Below are positions 12,060-24,510 of a DNA stretch of 64,000 nucleotides, piece after piece. Made by a program: the position numbers and the translations under genes. How positions within the stretch are numbered: position 1 is the first letter of the stretch; each line of letters opens with the position of its first letter. Origin of the DNA: Bolinopsis microptera (taxonomy: Eukaryota; Ctenophora; Tentaculata; Lobata; Bolinopsidae); assembly GCF_026151205.1 (NCBI RefSeq), contig NC_087084.1, forward strand, positions 4,517,538 through 4,581,537, given 5' to 3'. Under the pieces are notes generated by a model. That model did not search any database. It was given only the letters and a program-made list of their open reading frames with translations, and was not told where the DNA came from.

Positions 12060-13908
12060 GATTTATCTGCATAAACTAAAGGCGTCATTTTCTACATGAC
12101 ATTTACAGAGCCATGGGCTGTTTAAATTTGTTGGCACTCACAAGCATGTCGAATACTAAAAGTCAGTGTTGAAACTAGAGGACTAGATTAATTAGCTGTC
12201 AATGAAATGATAAATGTCAAAATTACATTAAATTTAACCGATGGTTATCGCTTCGAGGTGCAAATGTAAAACTGTGACTAACAGTAACCTAACAAAAATC
12301 GATGCAAAATCCAGGACAGATAATATTGATTCCAAGCCAAATTTAACACTTTCATTTAACAAATATATTGATTTAGTAAAGGCAAAGCCTATAACTAAAC
12401 TAAAACAGTATTATAAGTGTTGAAGGGTAGATCTGCTAGAAAACTTTGTATTAAAAACGTTTGAAATTTTTAACTAACAAAAAGCGATGTGCCAGGAATA
12501 TTCTATTTCCACAAAAGTGCAAGCGAACATTTAATCAACAATTGAGTTACATATGGCATATGCACACCTCGCCTACCAGACTTTCTCTGCGTGCTTCCGA
12601 TTGGCTGCGGGATCATGACGCCACCCAAATACAGCGCTGTGATTGGTTTGTTGGTCGTAAGAAATGTTTTGATTGGTTGTTTTCCTGATGCTTCCTTGAA
12701 GGAGCGGTGGAGGGACAATGTGCGTTGAAATTGATGCGATCGTGGAAATACAGTATAATTGTTGAAATGGTTTTAAAATATGTGTAGCCTTTAATTGACA
12801 AATTGGAATTTAGGTGACTAATCCAATCGTCTCATACAGGATATTTCTTTAATCTTGCAACACTTGAACCAGACAATGACTTATAACAATCGAATAAAGT
12901 AAACTTAAGGCTTCAGCAACCAGATAAGTTTGCTATTTTGATTTAATTTTTAATGTGTATTTTAATGAGTGGGTACTTAACGATAAAGATTTATCTGCAT
13001 AAACTAAAGGCGTCATTTTCTACATGACATTTACAGAGCCATGGGCTGTTTAAATTTGTTGGCACTCACAAGCATGTCGAATACTAAAAGTCAGTGTTGA
13101 AACTAGAGGACTAGATTAATTAGCTGTCAATGAAATGATAAATGTCAAAATTACATTAAATTTAACCGATGGTTATCGCTTCGAGGTGCAAATGTAAAAC
13201 TGTGACTAACAGTAACCTAACAAAAATCGATGCAAAATCCAGGACAGATAATATTGATTCCAAGCCAAATTTAACACTTTCATTTAACAAATATATTGAT
13301 TTAGTAAAGGCAAAGCCTATAACTAAACTAAAACAGTATTATAAGTGTTGAAGGGTAGATCTGCTAGAAAACTTTGTATTAAAAACGTTTGAAATTTTTA
13401 ACTAACAAAAAGCGATGTGCCAGGAATATTCTATTTCCACAAAAGTGCAAGCGAACATTTAATCAACAATTGAGTTACATATGGCATATGCACACCTCGC
13501 CTACCAGACTTTCTCTGCGTGCTTCCGATTGGCTGCGGGATCATGACGCCACCCAAATACAGCGCTGTGATTGGTTTGTTGGTCGTAAGAAATGTTTTGA
13601 TTGGTTGTTTTCCTGATGCTTCCTTGAAGGAGCGGTGGAGGGACAATGTGCGTTGAAATTGATGCGATCGTGGAAATACAGTATTGTTGAAATGGTTTTA
13701 AAATAGGTGTAGCCTTTAATTGACAAATTGGAATTTAGGTGACTAATCCAATCGTCTCATACAGGATATTTCTTTAATCTTGCAACACTTGAACCAGACA
13801 ATGACTTATAACAATCGAATAAACTTAAGGCTTCAGCAACCAGATAAGTTTGCTATTTTGATTTAATTTTTAATGTGTATTTTAATGAGTGGGTACTTAA
13901 CGATAAAG
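12060..13908. repeat. 928-bp direct tandem duplication
   Basis: Copy 1 spans 12060-12987 and copy 2 12988-13908. They are almost identical; the differences I see are small deletions in copy 2 (tataattg to tattg near 13681; cgaataaagtaaac to cgaataaac near 13818) and a t/g change near 13706. The short frames within are duplicated unchanged and show no protein signature. Confidence 0.95.
12596..12680. promoter_or_regulatory. Cluster of three ATTGG (inverted CCAAT) boxes
   Basis: ATTGG occurs at 12600-12604, 12642-12646 and 12672-12676 with a tgacgcca motif between, repeated in the second copy at +928. Clusters of CCAAT boxes are typical of TATA-less animal promoters, but no adjacent gene is identified. 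Confidence 0.3.
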
Positions 13909-13980
13909 TTACTCAAAGTCAAATGTGAGAATCGGTCGATTTCCTCCGTCATACCAGCGTTAAAATTTAACTCATGCTGT

Positions 13981-14492
13981 CAGAGTTCACAACCTTCAGA
14001 GTTCACAACCTTCAGAGTTCACAACCTTCAGAGTTCACAACCTTCAGAGTTCACAACCTTCAGAGTTCACAACCTTCAGAGTTCACAACCTTCAGAGTTC
14101 ACAACCTTCAGAGTTCACAACCTTCAGAGTTCACAACCTTCAGAGTTCACAACCTTCAGAGTTCACAACCTTCAGAGTTCACAACCTTCAGAGTTCACAA
14201 CCTTCAGAGTTCACAACCTTCAGAGTTCACAACCTTCAGAGTTCACAACCTTCAGAGTTCACAACCTTCAGAGTTCACAACCTTCAGAGTTCACAACCTT
14301 CAGAGTTCACAACCTTCAGAGTTCACAACCTTCAGAGTTCACAACCTTCAGAGTTCACAACCTTCAGAGTTCACAACCTTCAGAGTTCACAACCTTCAGA
14401 GTTCACAACCTTCAGAGTTCACAACCTTCAGAGTTCACAACCTTCAGAGTTCACAACCTTCAGAGTTCACAACCTTCAGAGTTCACAACCTT
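13981..14492. repeat. 16-bp minisatellite, 32 exact copies
   Basis: Perfect array of cagagttcacaacctt. As 16 is not a multiple of 3 and the unit lacks stops on the plus strand, the frames are open across it and read a 16-residue periodic peptide (SEFTTFRVHNLQSSQP). These frames are by-products of the array. Confidence 0.98.
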
Positions 14493-16697
14493 CAAGACGC
14501 CAATGTCGGAAATAGCAGCAGTGAGGGATATCAAGCACCGCGCCAACTCGATAACGAGTCGGGAACTTAAACCTTCAAGTTTAACGACTCATTAAAAAAT
14601 GTACAAGTTATGTTTAACGAGTTTATTTTTTGCTCCTAGATAAAGTTGATAGTTTTGCCGGAAACGAACACATTAAGCAGCAATGTTAATGTTATGATTA
14701 TAAAACTGAGCCATCTAATCAATCCGTAATCAACATTATACAAAGCCCTTATCAACTATTGGAAAGATAAGCCGGACTTTCAACCTCACGAAAAGTTTTA
14801 GATTGGACCATAGCGGTTTAGGGCTAGGCAACTAAAGAACTAACAGGTTCTGAAGAATGTTTTTGTAGGTGTGATGTGCACAGTTCACGTGGTAAACTCG
14901 TTATATCAGCGAGAAAGATATCTGATATAGTGACACCCAACCCTGGGGACCGTTATTCAGTTTATATGTAACAAAACCCAATCTAAGAGTTAATCACATG
15001 ATCAGCGCATGATAGGAACAACTGAACATGATATATGAAGTGAAACTATCGGACTGCGACGAATGGGGACTTGCCAACCCATGGCAGCAACATTAAAATA
15101 TTTTGACTCTGTTACATCGCTTCCTGTTCATATAAATCTCCGTAACAAAATGAACTGGGATCTGGCAATACTACACCAGACACCTCAGATCAATTAAAAA
15201 GAGATTAATAAAGTAATATAACTATACTTATGCGAATGTTTACCTGGGGACCCCAGGGTATACATAGTAAGCCTAGTAAGCAAATGTCTAATAGATTAGA
15301 AAACAGAAGATTATATACTTCTAGAAAGCTTAATAATATAATAATAAACTATGAAAGAGAATATATCGCATATACAACTTTTCCGAAGACTTTATAGTTT
15401 TTTGCACTTATAAGTGCACGCGCAAGACGCACGCGCAATGTTTGAGCCATGCTTACTAATATCAAGAATAAGTATAACAATTCAGGTGCATATCATACAA
15501 AGAAGATTATCTGGAGAAACGTATTTTTAGATTAAAATACCTGATACAGTTCTCGCAACAAATACTTTGATTACTATTACAGCAGCGGGTAGACTAGTGA
15601 CATGGTTCCGATATGGTACATACTTAGCTGAAATTAAATTTAACGGTGTAAACAACAATGACTGTTGTGATAAATGGGGCTCACATACTTGAGAAGATTA
15701 AATTTAGTGAATAATGATAAGTGTTATAGTAGTTGTAGTTGGGTATAAAGTTTCTGGAGTTGAAATTTTCTAGGAGTGACTTATACTTGTGACAAAATTT
15801 TGAAGCTAGGTGTGGAGCTTCGGACAGCGTCTAGAATCCAGAATATGAGATTTAATTTCTGTTAATTGAAGAATAAATCAATTTGAATGACTGCAAACGC
15901 CAACTTAATTCTAAACTACATTAACATAAGTCTATTGCATTTATAGTAACAATGGAGCATTTTTAATCGCATGGTCCAGCTTTAGGTTTAACGCTTTCAT
16001 GTGGCGAGAGTTTTAGCACTAACATTTCTCTCTGCCCATATCTCTACTTGTTATTTTGTTAAACATCAAAAGCAATCAGCAGATATCTCATTTTGGAGAT
16101 ATCTGCCTTTTCAGTTGATGGGCGTATTTTTCCTACGATCGGCACTTGTACTACTTTTCCACGAAAATTGCATTAAGTTCTACAATAGATATCTGCACAA
16201 TAAGCCATTGATACTTAAATTTAATGATCAAATTATTTTAAATCGATTTCGGCCCACCCAGTCCCCTCTTTTTCTGTTTCAACAAAGTTTTGTAAGATTT
16301 AGCAACTTTAGGTTATTAAATTAAAAATTTTCAATGTTGGTTTTTTACAGAACTCTACCAGATAAAATAATGCACAAAATCGCAGCAAAAGGTGCCATAT
16401 TTAAGTTCCATATTAACATCCAGTTCACAAAATTTAGTGATTGACAAAATTATAAGTAACTGATAAAATTAGTAATTGACCTAATCTGAAAGAGCAGCAC
16501 AGCTTTCTTCTGCACGACTACTAAGTTGCATCTTTACCTTCTCGTCTCCTAAATTCAACTGTCAATTTTTGTTGTATAAAAGACCGTCTGAAAATGTTGA
16601 TTATATATTAAGTTGAAAATAAATGTCAGTTTATTTGAGGTAGGCTTTTGTTAGCTTTATTGCAGACAGGTGACATTCGTGGTAGGTGCATTATCAG
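14493..16697. other. Unassigned spacer
   Basis: Contains two partial matches to the short cctggggacc element family near 14943-14955 and 15241-15262. A plus frame of 107 aa at 16001-16324 has no family signature. No gene seen. Confidence 0.4.
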
Positions 16698-17100
16698 CAA
16701 GGTTGTTAAATACGTATTAGGAGGGAATACGTATTGGAATACGAATACGTATTAATCCTCGAAAATTGACGTATTACGAAAATTTCGATAAGCTAACATT
16801 AATTTCGCAAAGAATGTTAGCTTATCGGATTATCCATGAAATTTGATTACAAATTTAAGTTATCATGTATAACTGCACTCCTTTAACTCCATGTTTAATG
16901 CATGATCGATGATGAGGGTGGCGCGCAGCTGTAATGTTTAATTTTGACAAATCAGCGTATTACGGCGTATTATGGCGTATTCGTGGACGTATTTAACAAT
17001 CCATAGAAATTACCGTATTACGGCGTATTACGACGTATTCTTTATTAGAACCGAATACGTCGTATTCTTTCACGAAAATTTGACGTATTTAACAACCTTG
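16698..17100. mobile_element. hAT-type MITE, 403 bp
   Basis: Terminal inverted repeats caaggttgttaaatacg / cgtatttaacaaccttg, flanked by an exact 8-bp duplication attatcag (16690-16697 and 17101-17108). Interior is built from tacgtatt and ggcgtatta motifs with no transposase. The 8-bp target duplication and CA...TG ends fit hAT elements. Related in composition to the element at 43830-44293. Confidence 0.9.
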
Positions 17101-17165
17101 ATTATCAGTCATTATTCAGTCATTATCAGTCATTATCAGTCATTATCAAGTCATTATTAAGTCAT
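17101..17165. repeat. cattatcagt short tandem repeat
   Basis: About five imperfect copies of a 10-11-bp unit starting in the right target duplication of the adjacent MITE. Confidence 0.8.
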
Positions 17166-17659
17166 TTTTGTCCCATTTTCAAATATTGAAGATGATATTT
17201 CTTGCACGGATTTTCAGTAGGACATTTTCGAATATAAACTTTCCTGTGCCAAACGTCACAGTTTGAACGGAATTACTCTTCAGTTAACAATTATTTACTT
17301 CATTATGGATGGCATGAGACACGATTGGGATTGGGGATACTCGAAATTATATTCCAGGAGATAGCATTAAAAAACGGGAAAATCACGTTGTCTTTTTTGT
17401 CCCATTTTCAAATATTGAAGATAAACTTTTCTGAACCGAAACTTCACAGATTTGACTGAGTTGTTTTTAGTGATCGATGAATCAGTCGTGCTTGCCAGCT
17501 CTGTGATAATCAGTAATCACTTACAAATTGAGAATGCCACATATTTCATAGAATAATTCCGTTTAAATTCAGGGTATAATTTTGAGCACAAATCACCATG
17601 AGAGTCGCTTATTTAATTATTCGGTTAAGATATTACTGGATGTGGATTGTGGATGTAGT

Positions 17660-17854
17660 AGATATAGAAATTTCAAACACCATGACCAGATTGAAGAAAC
17701 TGGATAATCATCTCATGCTTAGGATACCAAAAAATAAAAAGTCTAAAGTTGATGACAGACGTTTCTCAAGCCATGCACCGGTTGCATGGAACTCTTTTCT
17801 GATACTAACTGTTTCAAGCGAATGTTGAAGAACCATTTTCATAATCAGTTTTGA
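17660..17854 (+). pseudogene. CR1/jockey-like LINE reverse-transcriptase 3' relic
   Basis: One plus frame reads LRIPKNKKSKVDDRRFSSHA followed by PVAWNSF, matching the usual carboxyl end of CR1-type LINE ORF2 (GDRSF..xAPxLWNSLP). The continuing motif FKRMLKNHFHNQF then a stop (17813-17854) lies in another frame, so there is at least one frameshift. Only the last ~60 codons remain. It abuts the left edge of Ly6 unit A. Confidence 0.6.
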
Positions 17855-18539
17855 TGTCTTTTCTCTTGCCTTCGCCTTATAATGGGTCATACTTTTATTC
17901 ACATTTACACACTAATTCCTCGCATTACTCACAGTCAACCGCTCTGACATGGTTGACCACCTTTCTTGTGTTGTTGGTTAAGTTTAACCATTTGAGCGGG
18001 ATATAAACACCTGATTTCATTTCAAATACATATTATGTTGTATTTTAGATCTTAATTTCATGTCATTTGTATATTGTATCCCCACAATCTTTTACTTTTT
18101 ATTGTTTATGTTTATCATTATTATACCATTTATTAATCTTACTATATATAAAGCGAGACGATATATATGGATGGGTCCGTGCCATTTTACTGACACCACG
18201 GCATCAACTTTAACGCCACTTTCCGCAAAAACCGTAAAAGATATACAACTGAAACTTTTTTGACTGGGTCAAATGCCTTTATGGCCTTCAAATCAGCATA
18301 AAAAAATAAAATATTGGCCAAGGAATAAGAATTTTAGTACCCAAAATTTGGACCCCCAAGTGGTGTCAAAAACGCGAATTAAATAGATATTAATTATTTT
18401 AGTCTCTTGAGTCTTGACACCACTTTAGGGTTAGACGGGTTCCTGCTAGTTCATATAAAGCGCCGGTTATGCGTAACTATAAATTAAATAAATGTTATTG
18501 ATGAGAAAAGTAAATAATCGTTTACAAAGATATTTCGGT

Positions 18540-18545
18540 TTTATT
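18540..18545 (-). terminator. Candidate polyadenylation signal of Ly6 copy A
   Basis: AATAAA on the minus strand about 150 nt past the stop codon; conserved at the same place in copies B (28945-28950) and D (60565-60570). Confidence 0.5.
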
Positions 18546-18694
18546 AATAAGTAAACTTGAAAAGTGCAGCCGGAAAAAAATACATATAAACTTTGAAATT
18601 AACCAGAAAAATGTTTCATGATCATTTAAAAATTGAAAATATAACACTAAAAGGTAATGTCTATTCTAAATATTCTGTTCCTATCTCGGTCTTC

Positions 18695-21600
18695 TTACAA
18701 CATATGGAAGATAACTGCCAAGAGGGGCGCCAAAACAAACGCTAGAGTTGACGCAGAATTGCATTTGTCGGTGAAGCATTCGAGACATCTTTTGTCTTCC
18801 TTTGCTTCTTTAGGACACGGTCCACAACCCTTGTTAGCCGTGCTATAGGTTTGTTCTATCGGAGTACCGCTGAATGCTCGGGTCTGAAATATTGGGCGGT
18901 TAAGTTTTTCAATTAATTCAATACTTTTTAGATTAATACTTGATACTTAGTTACCTAAAAAGTGCCAAACTAGATAATAGCTAGGAAGGGGATTGCAATA
19001 ATGAAACTTAAAGTTGATAAACTACCGTTAATTTCGCTAAATATTACTAGCTAGTAACTACTGTTAATTTGGATAGTAAGTGATAAGTAAGTGATAAGCA
19101 AACAAGTTGATTATTGGTATTTTGGTGTGAATCCTCATTTTCGTACTTGTTGCATGCGATGGCAGTGGCTTCCTCAGCGTGACAAATTGTCGCTGTTTCG
19201 GATTTCACTAATTTGTCTGATACCAGGCTGTAGTCGAAACACTCGAACGTTTTTGCTCCAGCTGAAGATTGATGGGTGTCAGTAATGTTATAGCTAATCT
19301 GGATTCTGGGGAGCACAGAATAATGAGTAGGCTAGGAGTTTTATGGATTATTGCTGGAAAAACGTCAGCTGGAAAGAGGGGACAATGCAATGCCCACCAC
19401 GCAAAGTGGAGGTGGAGTTAGGGCAAACAGTGACACTATCGTTTGCGGGGCGGAGGCAGATATGTGTGCCTTGCAAGAGGTGGAGACTGGGGATGGATTT
19501 TAACAGTCGTTCAGTCTTAGACACTTAGAGTCCAGGACTTGATAAATGTAGTGTTATGATGAACACTGCAAGGAATAAGTTACTGTACGGCGCTCAGCCT
19601 GTCATTCCACCGAATCTTTATTCTTCATATGTTTATGAACATTATAGCCAAGGGTCCCCAGGTAAGGAATAATACAAAAGGGAAGCGGGAATGGGGAACA
19701 AGATCAAGAGAAATGCGCCAAATCATGTTCCAATTAGCAAGCAATGTTTGACCTGTTCGTTATTTGTTATTGTTCATTGACCCTCAACAAACAAATGTCA
19801 GATATGCGAAATTTGATATGTATTTTATGTATCAATGATCAGATGACATATAGTTCGAAATTTGATTTATAATATCTTTATGTCTCCATTGCAAATTCAG
19901 ATTTACATGGAGTTGGGTCTTTGTTACATCCTCCATCATTTTCTTCAGGAACGCATTGGGCACATGTCGCAGAACTGTCAGCAGGGCACTCTCCACACTT
20001 GTACAATTGATCAGTCAGACCTCCATACTCCGACCACACTGGACTGAGGGAATGGTGGATTTTAAATTGGTGTAATAGTATGCTGAAAGTAAAACACGGA
20101 AAGAGTTGTATTGGGTTCGATGTGGGTTTGGACACCCGTTGAAAGTCACATCAAAGTAGTCAAAATATTGTAAGTTCATTTGTTAACTGGATGTGAGATG
20201 TGACCATTCATCAATGACTCGAGTGTATTTAAAACCATCAGAATCGAAGTAGTTTTTTTTTATTTTCCAGTATTCAATTCTGAAATTGAAAATATCTTAT
20301 TTTATGAAAAAAAAGGAAAAGTTGCAACTCACGATGTACATGCGAGAACTCCGTCCGCGCACTGCACGTCTTTGTAGCCAGTACCACCATTACAGCTTAT
20401 GTCTACCGCCGCTGTGGGTGTTTACTGTTTACGTTGTTTATTCTCAAATTTGTATTGTACTGTTAGTGTTTATCTTTAAAATCTTCTGATATTCTTTAAG
20501 GGGGGGGGGGTTCACCCTGATTTTTTTGTGAAACTTGGTTTCGAGATAGCAGTTGACCAACAAACTAGGACCGGTGACCAAACTTTTGAGGGGGTCCTGG
20601 ACCCGAACCGCCAAACGGTGCCCGCGGGGCAGCCACGCCCATATATGGTCCAAATTAGGCCCAATTTGCCCAAAACCCAGATTTAGGTGCTCTACTTGTA
20701 GCTAGTGATCCCTTGAACTCGAATATAAAATTGATTTTGGCTCCATGATTGTCAGCTCAATATCTACCTAACTGTGGATTCTGTGTTCAAATAATCGCAA
20801 AAAATGAACAAAATCGCCCATATCTCAGTTCAAAACAATAAAACTCAATAGGGTTTCAATATTTTTTCATGAAATTTTCAGAATCAACGTAGAATTGACT
20901 CATGACCCTAAGTTTTGGGACAGAATTTTGAGTTAGGCCTTTAAAAAAATTTGGCGGCAAAATTCTGAAAAATGCCCGGCAAATTTCAGAATTTGGCTGC
21001 CAAATTTGTTTTAAGACCTAACTCAAAATTCTGTCCCAAAACTTAAAGTTAAGGTCATGACGGGGGGGGGGGGGGGGGGGGGGTGCAGGTACTTTTTTGA
21101 AGGAACATATGCTGACTTTTCGAAATTTCTGAAAATAACCACCCACCCACCTCCTTCACGAATGGAATAACAAAAAAGTACCACGGTACTTTTCGAAATT
21201 TTCCCGAATGACCCCCCACCCCCTCCTTTTTTTTCAAAAAATTTTGTTCATCAGTTTTCCTAAACTGAAGATGTTATGACACCTCGAATCTCGATGTGAC
21301 TTGTGAGCAGGGTTGCTGGCATTTTTGAGATTCATTTTTAAGGTTTTTTCACGTCTTTTAAGGCCCCTTTTGACCCATTTTTAAGGTCCAAAACAGTTAA
21401 ATTCGAGGTTTTTTAAGGTCCACAGTGCGAAAGTTTGGACAAACGTAATGCAATAAAATGGAAAATAATTTCAGAAAAACCCAATTAGATCTACAACAAG
21501 CTAGGTATAATTTCAGAAAAACCCAATTAGATCTACAACGAGCTAGGTATAATTTCATAAAAACCCAATTAGATCTACAACAAGCTAGGTATAATTTCAG

Positions 21601-22157
21601 AAAACCCCAATTCTAAATCCCCCCCCCCCCCCCCCCCCCGGTCATGAGGCAATTCTACGTTGATTCTGAAAATTTCATAAAAAAATATTGAAACCCTATT
21701 GAGTTTTATTGTTTTGAGCGAAGTCAGTTTCGCAAATATTGCGAACTGAGATATGGGCGATTTTGTTCATGTTTTGCGATTATTTGAATACAGAATCCAC
21801 AGTTAGGTAGATATTGAGCTAACAATCATAGAGAATGTTTAGTTTAGGCTTATCTTTCATATAAAATTGGTTTCATTCAAAAATATTGATATTTGACCAA
21901 TTTATGGGCCAAAATCGATCAAATTAGGTGCGTATGCCCAAATATGGGCATATAGTTTTTAGCTCGTAACTCAGTCATTTTTTGTCCAATCTTGATAAAA
22001 TTTCATATACAAGTTCAGGGGATCACTAGCTACAAGTAAAGCACCTAAAATCTGGGTGAGAAGTAAAGTCCAGGACCCCCTCAAAAGTTCGGTCACCGGT
22101 CCTAGTTTGTTGGTCAACTGCTATCTCGAAACCAAGTTTCACAAAAAAATCAGGGTG

Positions 22158-22208
<51 letters not shown>

Positions 22209-22314
22209 TTAACAGAAAGAAGTTAGCCAAGCGCACGATATTCTATTCTCTAAAAATTAAACATTACTTACAGACAGCTGAGAAGACTCCTATCAGGATC
22301 ACGAAAACCTTCAT
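18695..22314 (-). CDS. Ly6/uPAR-like secreted GPI-anchor protein, copy A (5 exons)
   Basis: Exons in transcript order: 22314-22272, 20411-20333, 20043-19907, 19261-19147, 18869-18695; 549 bp, 182 aa. Signal peptide MKVFVILIGVFSAV; two cysteine-rich repeats (Cys 21, 32, 39, 57, 60, 68, 71, 80, then eight more) ending CNKD and DKCN; hydrophobic tail STLAFVLAPLLAVIFHML fits a GPI-attachment signal. The Ly6/uPAR (three-finger) assignment rests on spacing, the terminal C-N and the GPI tail. Exon 5 must use the acceptor ending at 18870, 14 bp inside the acceptor position used by copies B and D; the ancestral acceptor would give an early stop. Intron 1 holds a 1.7-kb foldback insertion. Relative to B, exons are rich in amino-acid replacements. 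Exact ligand unknown. Confidence 0.72.
19579..19663. mobile_element. 85-bp MITE in intron 3 of Ly6 copy A
   Basis: Reads ttactg..cggcgctcagcctgtcattcc...ggtccccaggt, flanked by the 9-bp duplication aaggaataa (19570-19578 and 19664-19672). Same insertion in copies B, C and D, so it predates the duplications. Confidence 0.85.
20502..22207. mobile_element. Foldback element with poly-G/poly-C ends in intron 1 of copy A
   Basis: The left arm begins with ten G's then ttcaccctgattttt...; the right arm is its reverse complement (about 22030-22160) and ends in about 47 C's. Arms pair over several hundred bases (also ctacttgtagctagtgatcc near 20693 with its complement near 22020). A second inner poly-G (21062-21083) and poly-C (21620-21640) pair brackets the loop, which holds 3.5 copies of a 42-bp repeat (21466-21612). 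Copies B and D lack it, so it inserted after the duplication, replacing about 80 bp of intron. Confidence 0.85.
21466..21612. repeat. 42-bp tandem repeat in the loop of the foldback element
   Basis: Unit begins aatttcagaaaaacccaatt and includes agatctacaacaagctaggt; about 3.5 copies with single-base variants. Confidence 0.9.
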
Positions 22315-22987
22315 TTTTCTGCTTTGACGATACGCTAAAGTGGGATTGCTTTATTTTATTATTGCTTTGTTTTACGATATATTAACATATCAATATATAT
22401 ATACAACATAACATATTGATATATTAACAATATATCAAAGTCATTAAACCAAAATGAATGACTGTAGTTTACAAATAAATGTGTACTAGTTCTAAACTTC
22501 AATTACCCATAACAAAGCTTCAATGGCAAAATCAACAGTGTTGACGAGGACTTATTTTTCAGACTGAATGGGACAAGCACCACTGAGGAGTGAGGGGACT
22601 GTTTCCTAAAACAAAACTTAACTGAAGGCATGCCTCGGCCTCTGCATATAAAATATTTTAAATTATGTATGCATAATATAGTCACATCGGTCGTATGGTA
22701 ATCTCATTATATGCGGAGCCAGTCCACTTAATTGACGTAAGTTAATATCAAGAGAACTTTGACCAAGTTCACGAATCGAGACTATTCCGAAGAATACCTT
22801 GAAGTCTAAGTTAAGCAGCAGATTTTTAAAATTTTTGCTATTTCAGCCTTTAATTATCGTAAACAGCGATGAGATCACGATTAGTATGTGACCGGATCGT
22901 TAATTTCTTATTTTTATAATCCGGCAGCCCGTGTCCCGTTCAAGTGCGTACCTATCCTCGTAGCCGACAAAGTTAAGGGTGGCTAGT

Positions 22988-23113
22988 ATGATCGATATAC
23001 CAAAAGAGTGGAAGGGTGTTAGTATTTTCTCTTTCATTATTCTACTCTTACTTGTTACTGAGCATTCTGTTTCTGCATTGTGGAAAGCAAAAAAACCTTG
23101 GACTCGATGTTAA
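22988..23113 (+). pseudogene. Frameshifted copy of the small membrane-protein ORF (unit A)
   Basis: Starts MIDIPKEWKGVSIFSFIILL like the B and D copies, but a 2-bp loss in cttgtgttactg shifts the frame in the hydrophobic segment, giving a different tail and a 41-aa product. Confidence 0.4.
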
Positions 23114-24239
23114 GGATAGAGTAAATCGTCTAATGAGTTTACATTATATATTAAAGTCACTATTGTGACAGTACATTAGAACCAGACAGAAACAAAGCAA
23201 TCAATGCTGTTTTATTCGTGAAATATAAAAGTTTGTTGGAAATCAGTGATTTAATCTATAAGTCTCAATTTTGGTCATAAGCGATAAAATGAAGCTGCAC
23301 TTATTTGATCATTGAAAATTTACCTAATTGTGGTAAACAAACTCACATATACTCGTAATCTACGTATGGTACAACTAAATTATAAAAGCAGTTGAGCTGG
23401 TAAATACCGAATAATTATAAAAATAAGCAAAGTCACTACATCTATCTTTGAGTTTGACTGGCTGAAAAAGCTTTTCGAAACAAAATAAAGCTTATCATAT
23501 TTTATGGAGATTCTCAAAGGCAGTGTTCATGTCCGTTAAAATCATTAAAACACACTGCACCTATGCTATAAGATTGCAGCGATGAACAACTGGGCCGCTA
23601 CGAGCTGTGAAGGATTGACATCGTCAATCAAGCTATAGAAGGACTGTTTGAATATAAACAACTAGCCTCAATAAACTGAAATGAACACGTCATTTGAACA
23701 CCCATACCTAGTCATCAAATGAGTATAAAATATAATAATAAACTTCTTTCAATAATATTTTAATAAACAAACTACGTTGTAAATTCTATAACTCCCCCAA
23801 GTTTCAAACTATAAATCGATTGAAGCGGACCAGAGTGCAGAGTTGCTGACTGTATTACCGCAATATGATGCTACGTTAGCTGTATACTTAGGCACACGGA
23901 CACTTAGAAACTATTGAAAGCTGCGATGCGATAGAATAAATTGTTACATATGTTAAATACCATATTATATACATATAGCGTATATAATTATATCCATTTT
24001 GCACTTAATAATACAGCTTAATGACCAAGCTCAGAGTCCCAAGACAACAATTATAATATAGCCCCAATGGGTTAAGCCGTTGATTCATGAGTTTGCAATA
24101 CAAAAGATGCTCAATCTTTCTGTTTCTGTTAAGAACTTCTTTTATCGTCTGTAAAGTGTAAGTTTCTTTCTCTTTCGATTTGCAAACTAAAACAATGAAG
24201 GTTACAAGGGAATATATTTTTGTTAAACTTAGTATTGTG

Positions 24240-24365
24240 GGTGATAACCAACCACCCTTTTAGGAAAGCTCCACCGTACTGTCCCCTTTAGGAAAGCTCC
24301 ACCGTACTGTCCACACTTTTAGGAACGTTCCACTGTTCTGTCTTCCACTGTACTGTCCAGTTCCC
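24240..24365. repeat. Short tandem motif ggaaagctccaccgtactgt
   Basis: Two close copies plus two diverged ones (gttccactgttctgtc). Same block at 33090-33190 in unit B. The open minus frame over it (65 aa) is duplicated but has no family signature. Confidence 0.7.
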
Positions 24366-24510
24366 GTAAATACCATGATCAGTGAGCCGGCAGTACAATC
24401 AATCCAACTAGCCGGGCTAGTAGCCCATTCGCTGTACTCACTAGATGTGTGTCTCAATTTTAATCAGTTCACGAGCAAGTGAAATAAATTGGTCACCTTT
24501 TAAGCCGTAC

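Larger units (their letters stand above)
17880..24510. repeat. Duplicated Ly6 unit A
   Basis: Matches unit B (about 28605-33338) nearly base for base from aatgggtcatac to ggtcaccttttaagccgt, except for gene exons, which differ more, and a 1.7-kb insertion in intron 1 of its gene. Unit A lacks the upstream 1.9 kb present in units B, C and D. Confidence 0.92.

Noticed and set aside
13873-14595. 240-aa and 198-aa plus frames with a 16-residue repeat (SEFTTFRVHNLQSSQP)
   Set aside because: The array is an exact 16-bp DNA repeat that leaves more than one frame open; no signal peptide, splice support or codon bias.
24260-24457. 65-aa minus frame repeated at 33090-33287
   Set aside because: Conserved only because the whole unit was duplicated recently; overlaps short tandem motifs and has no family signature.
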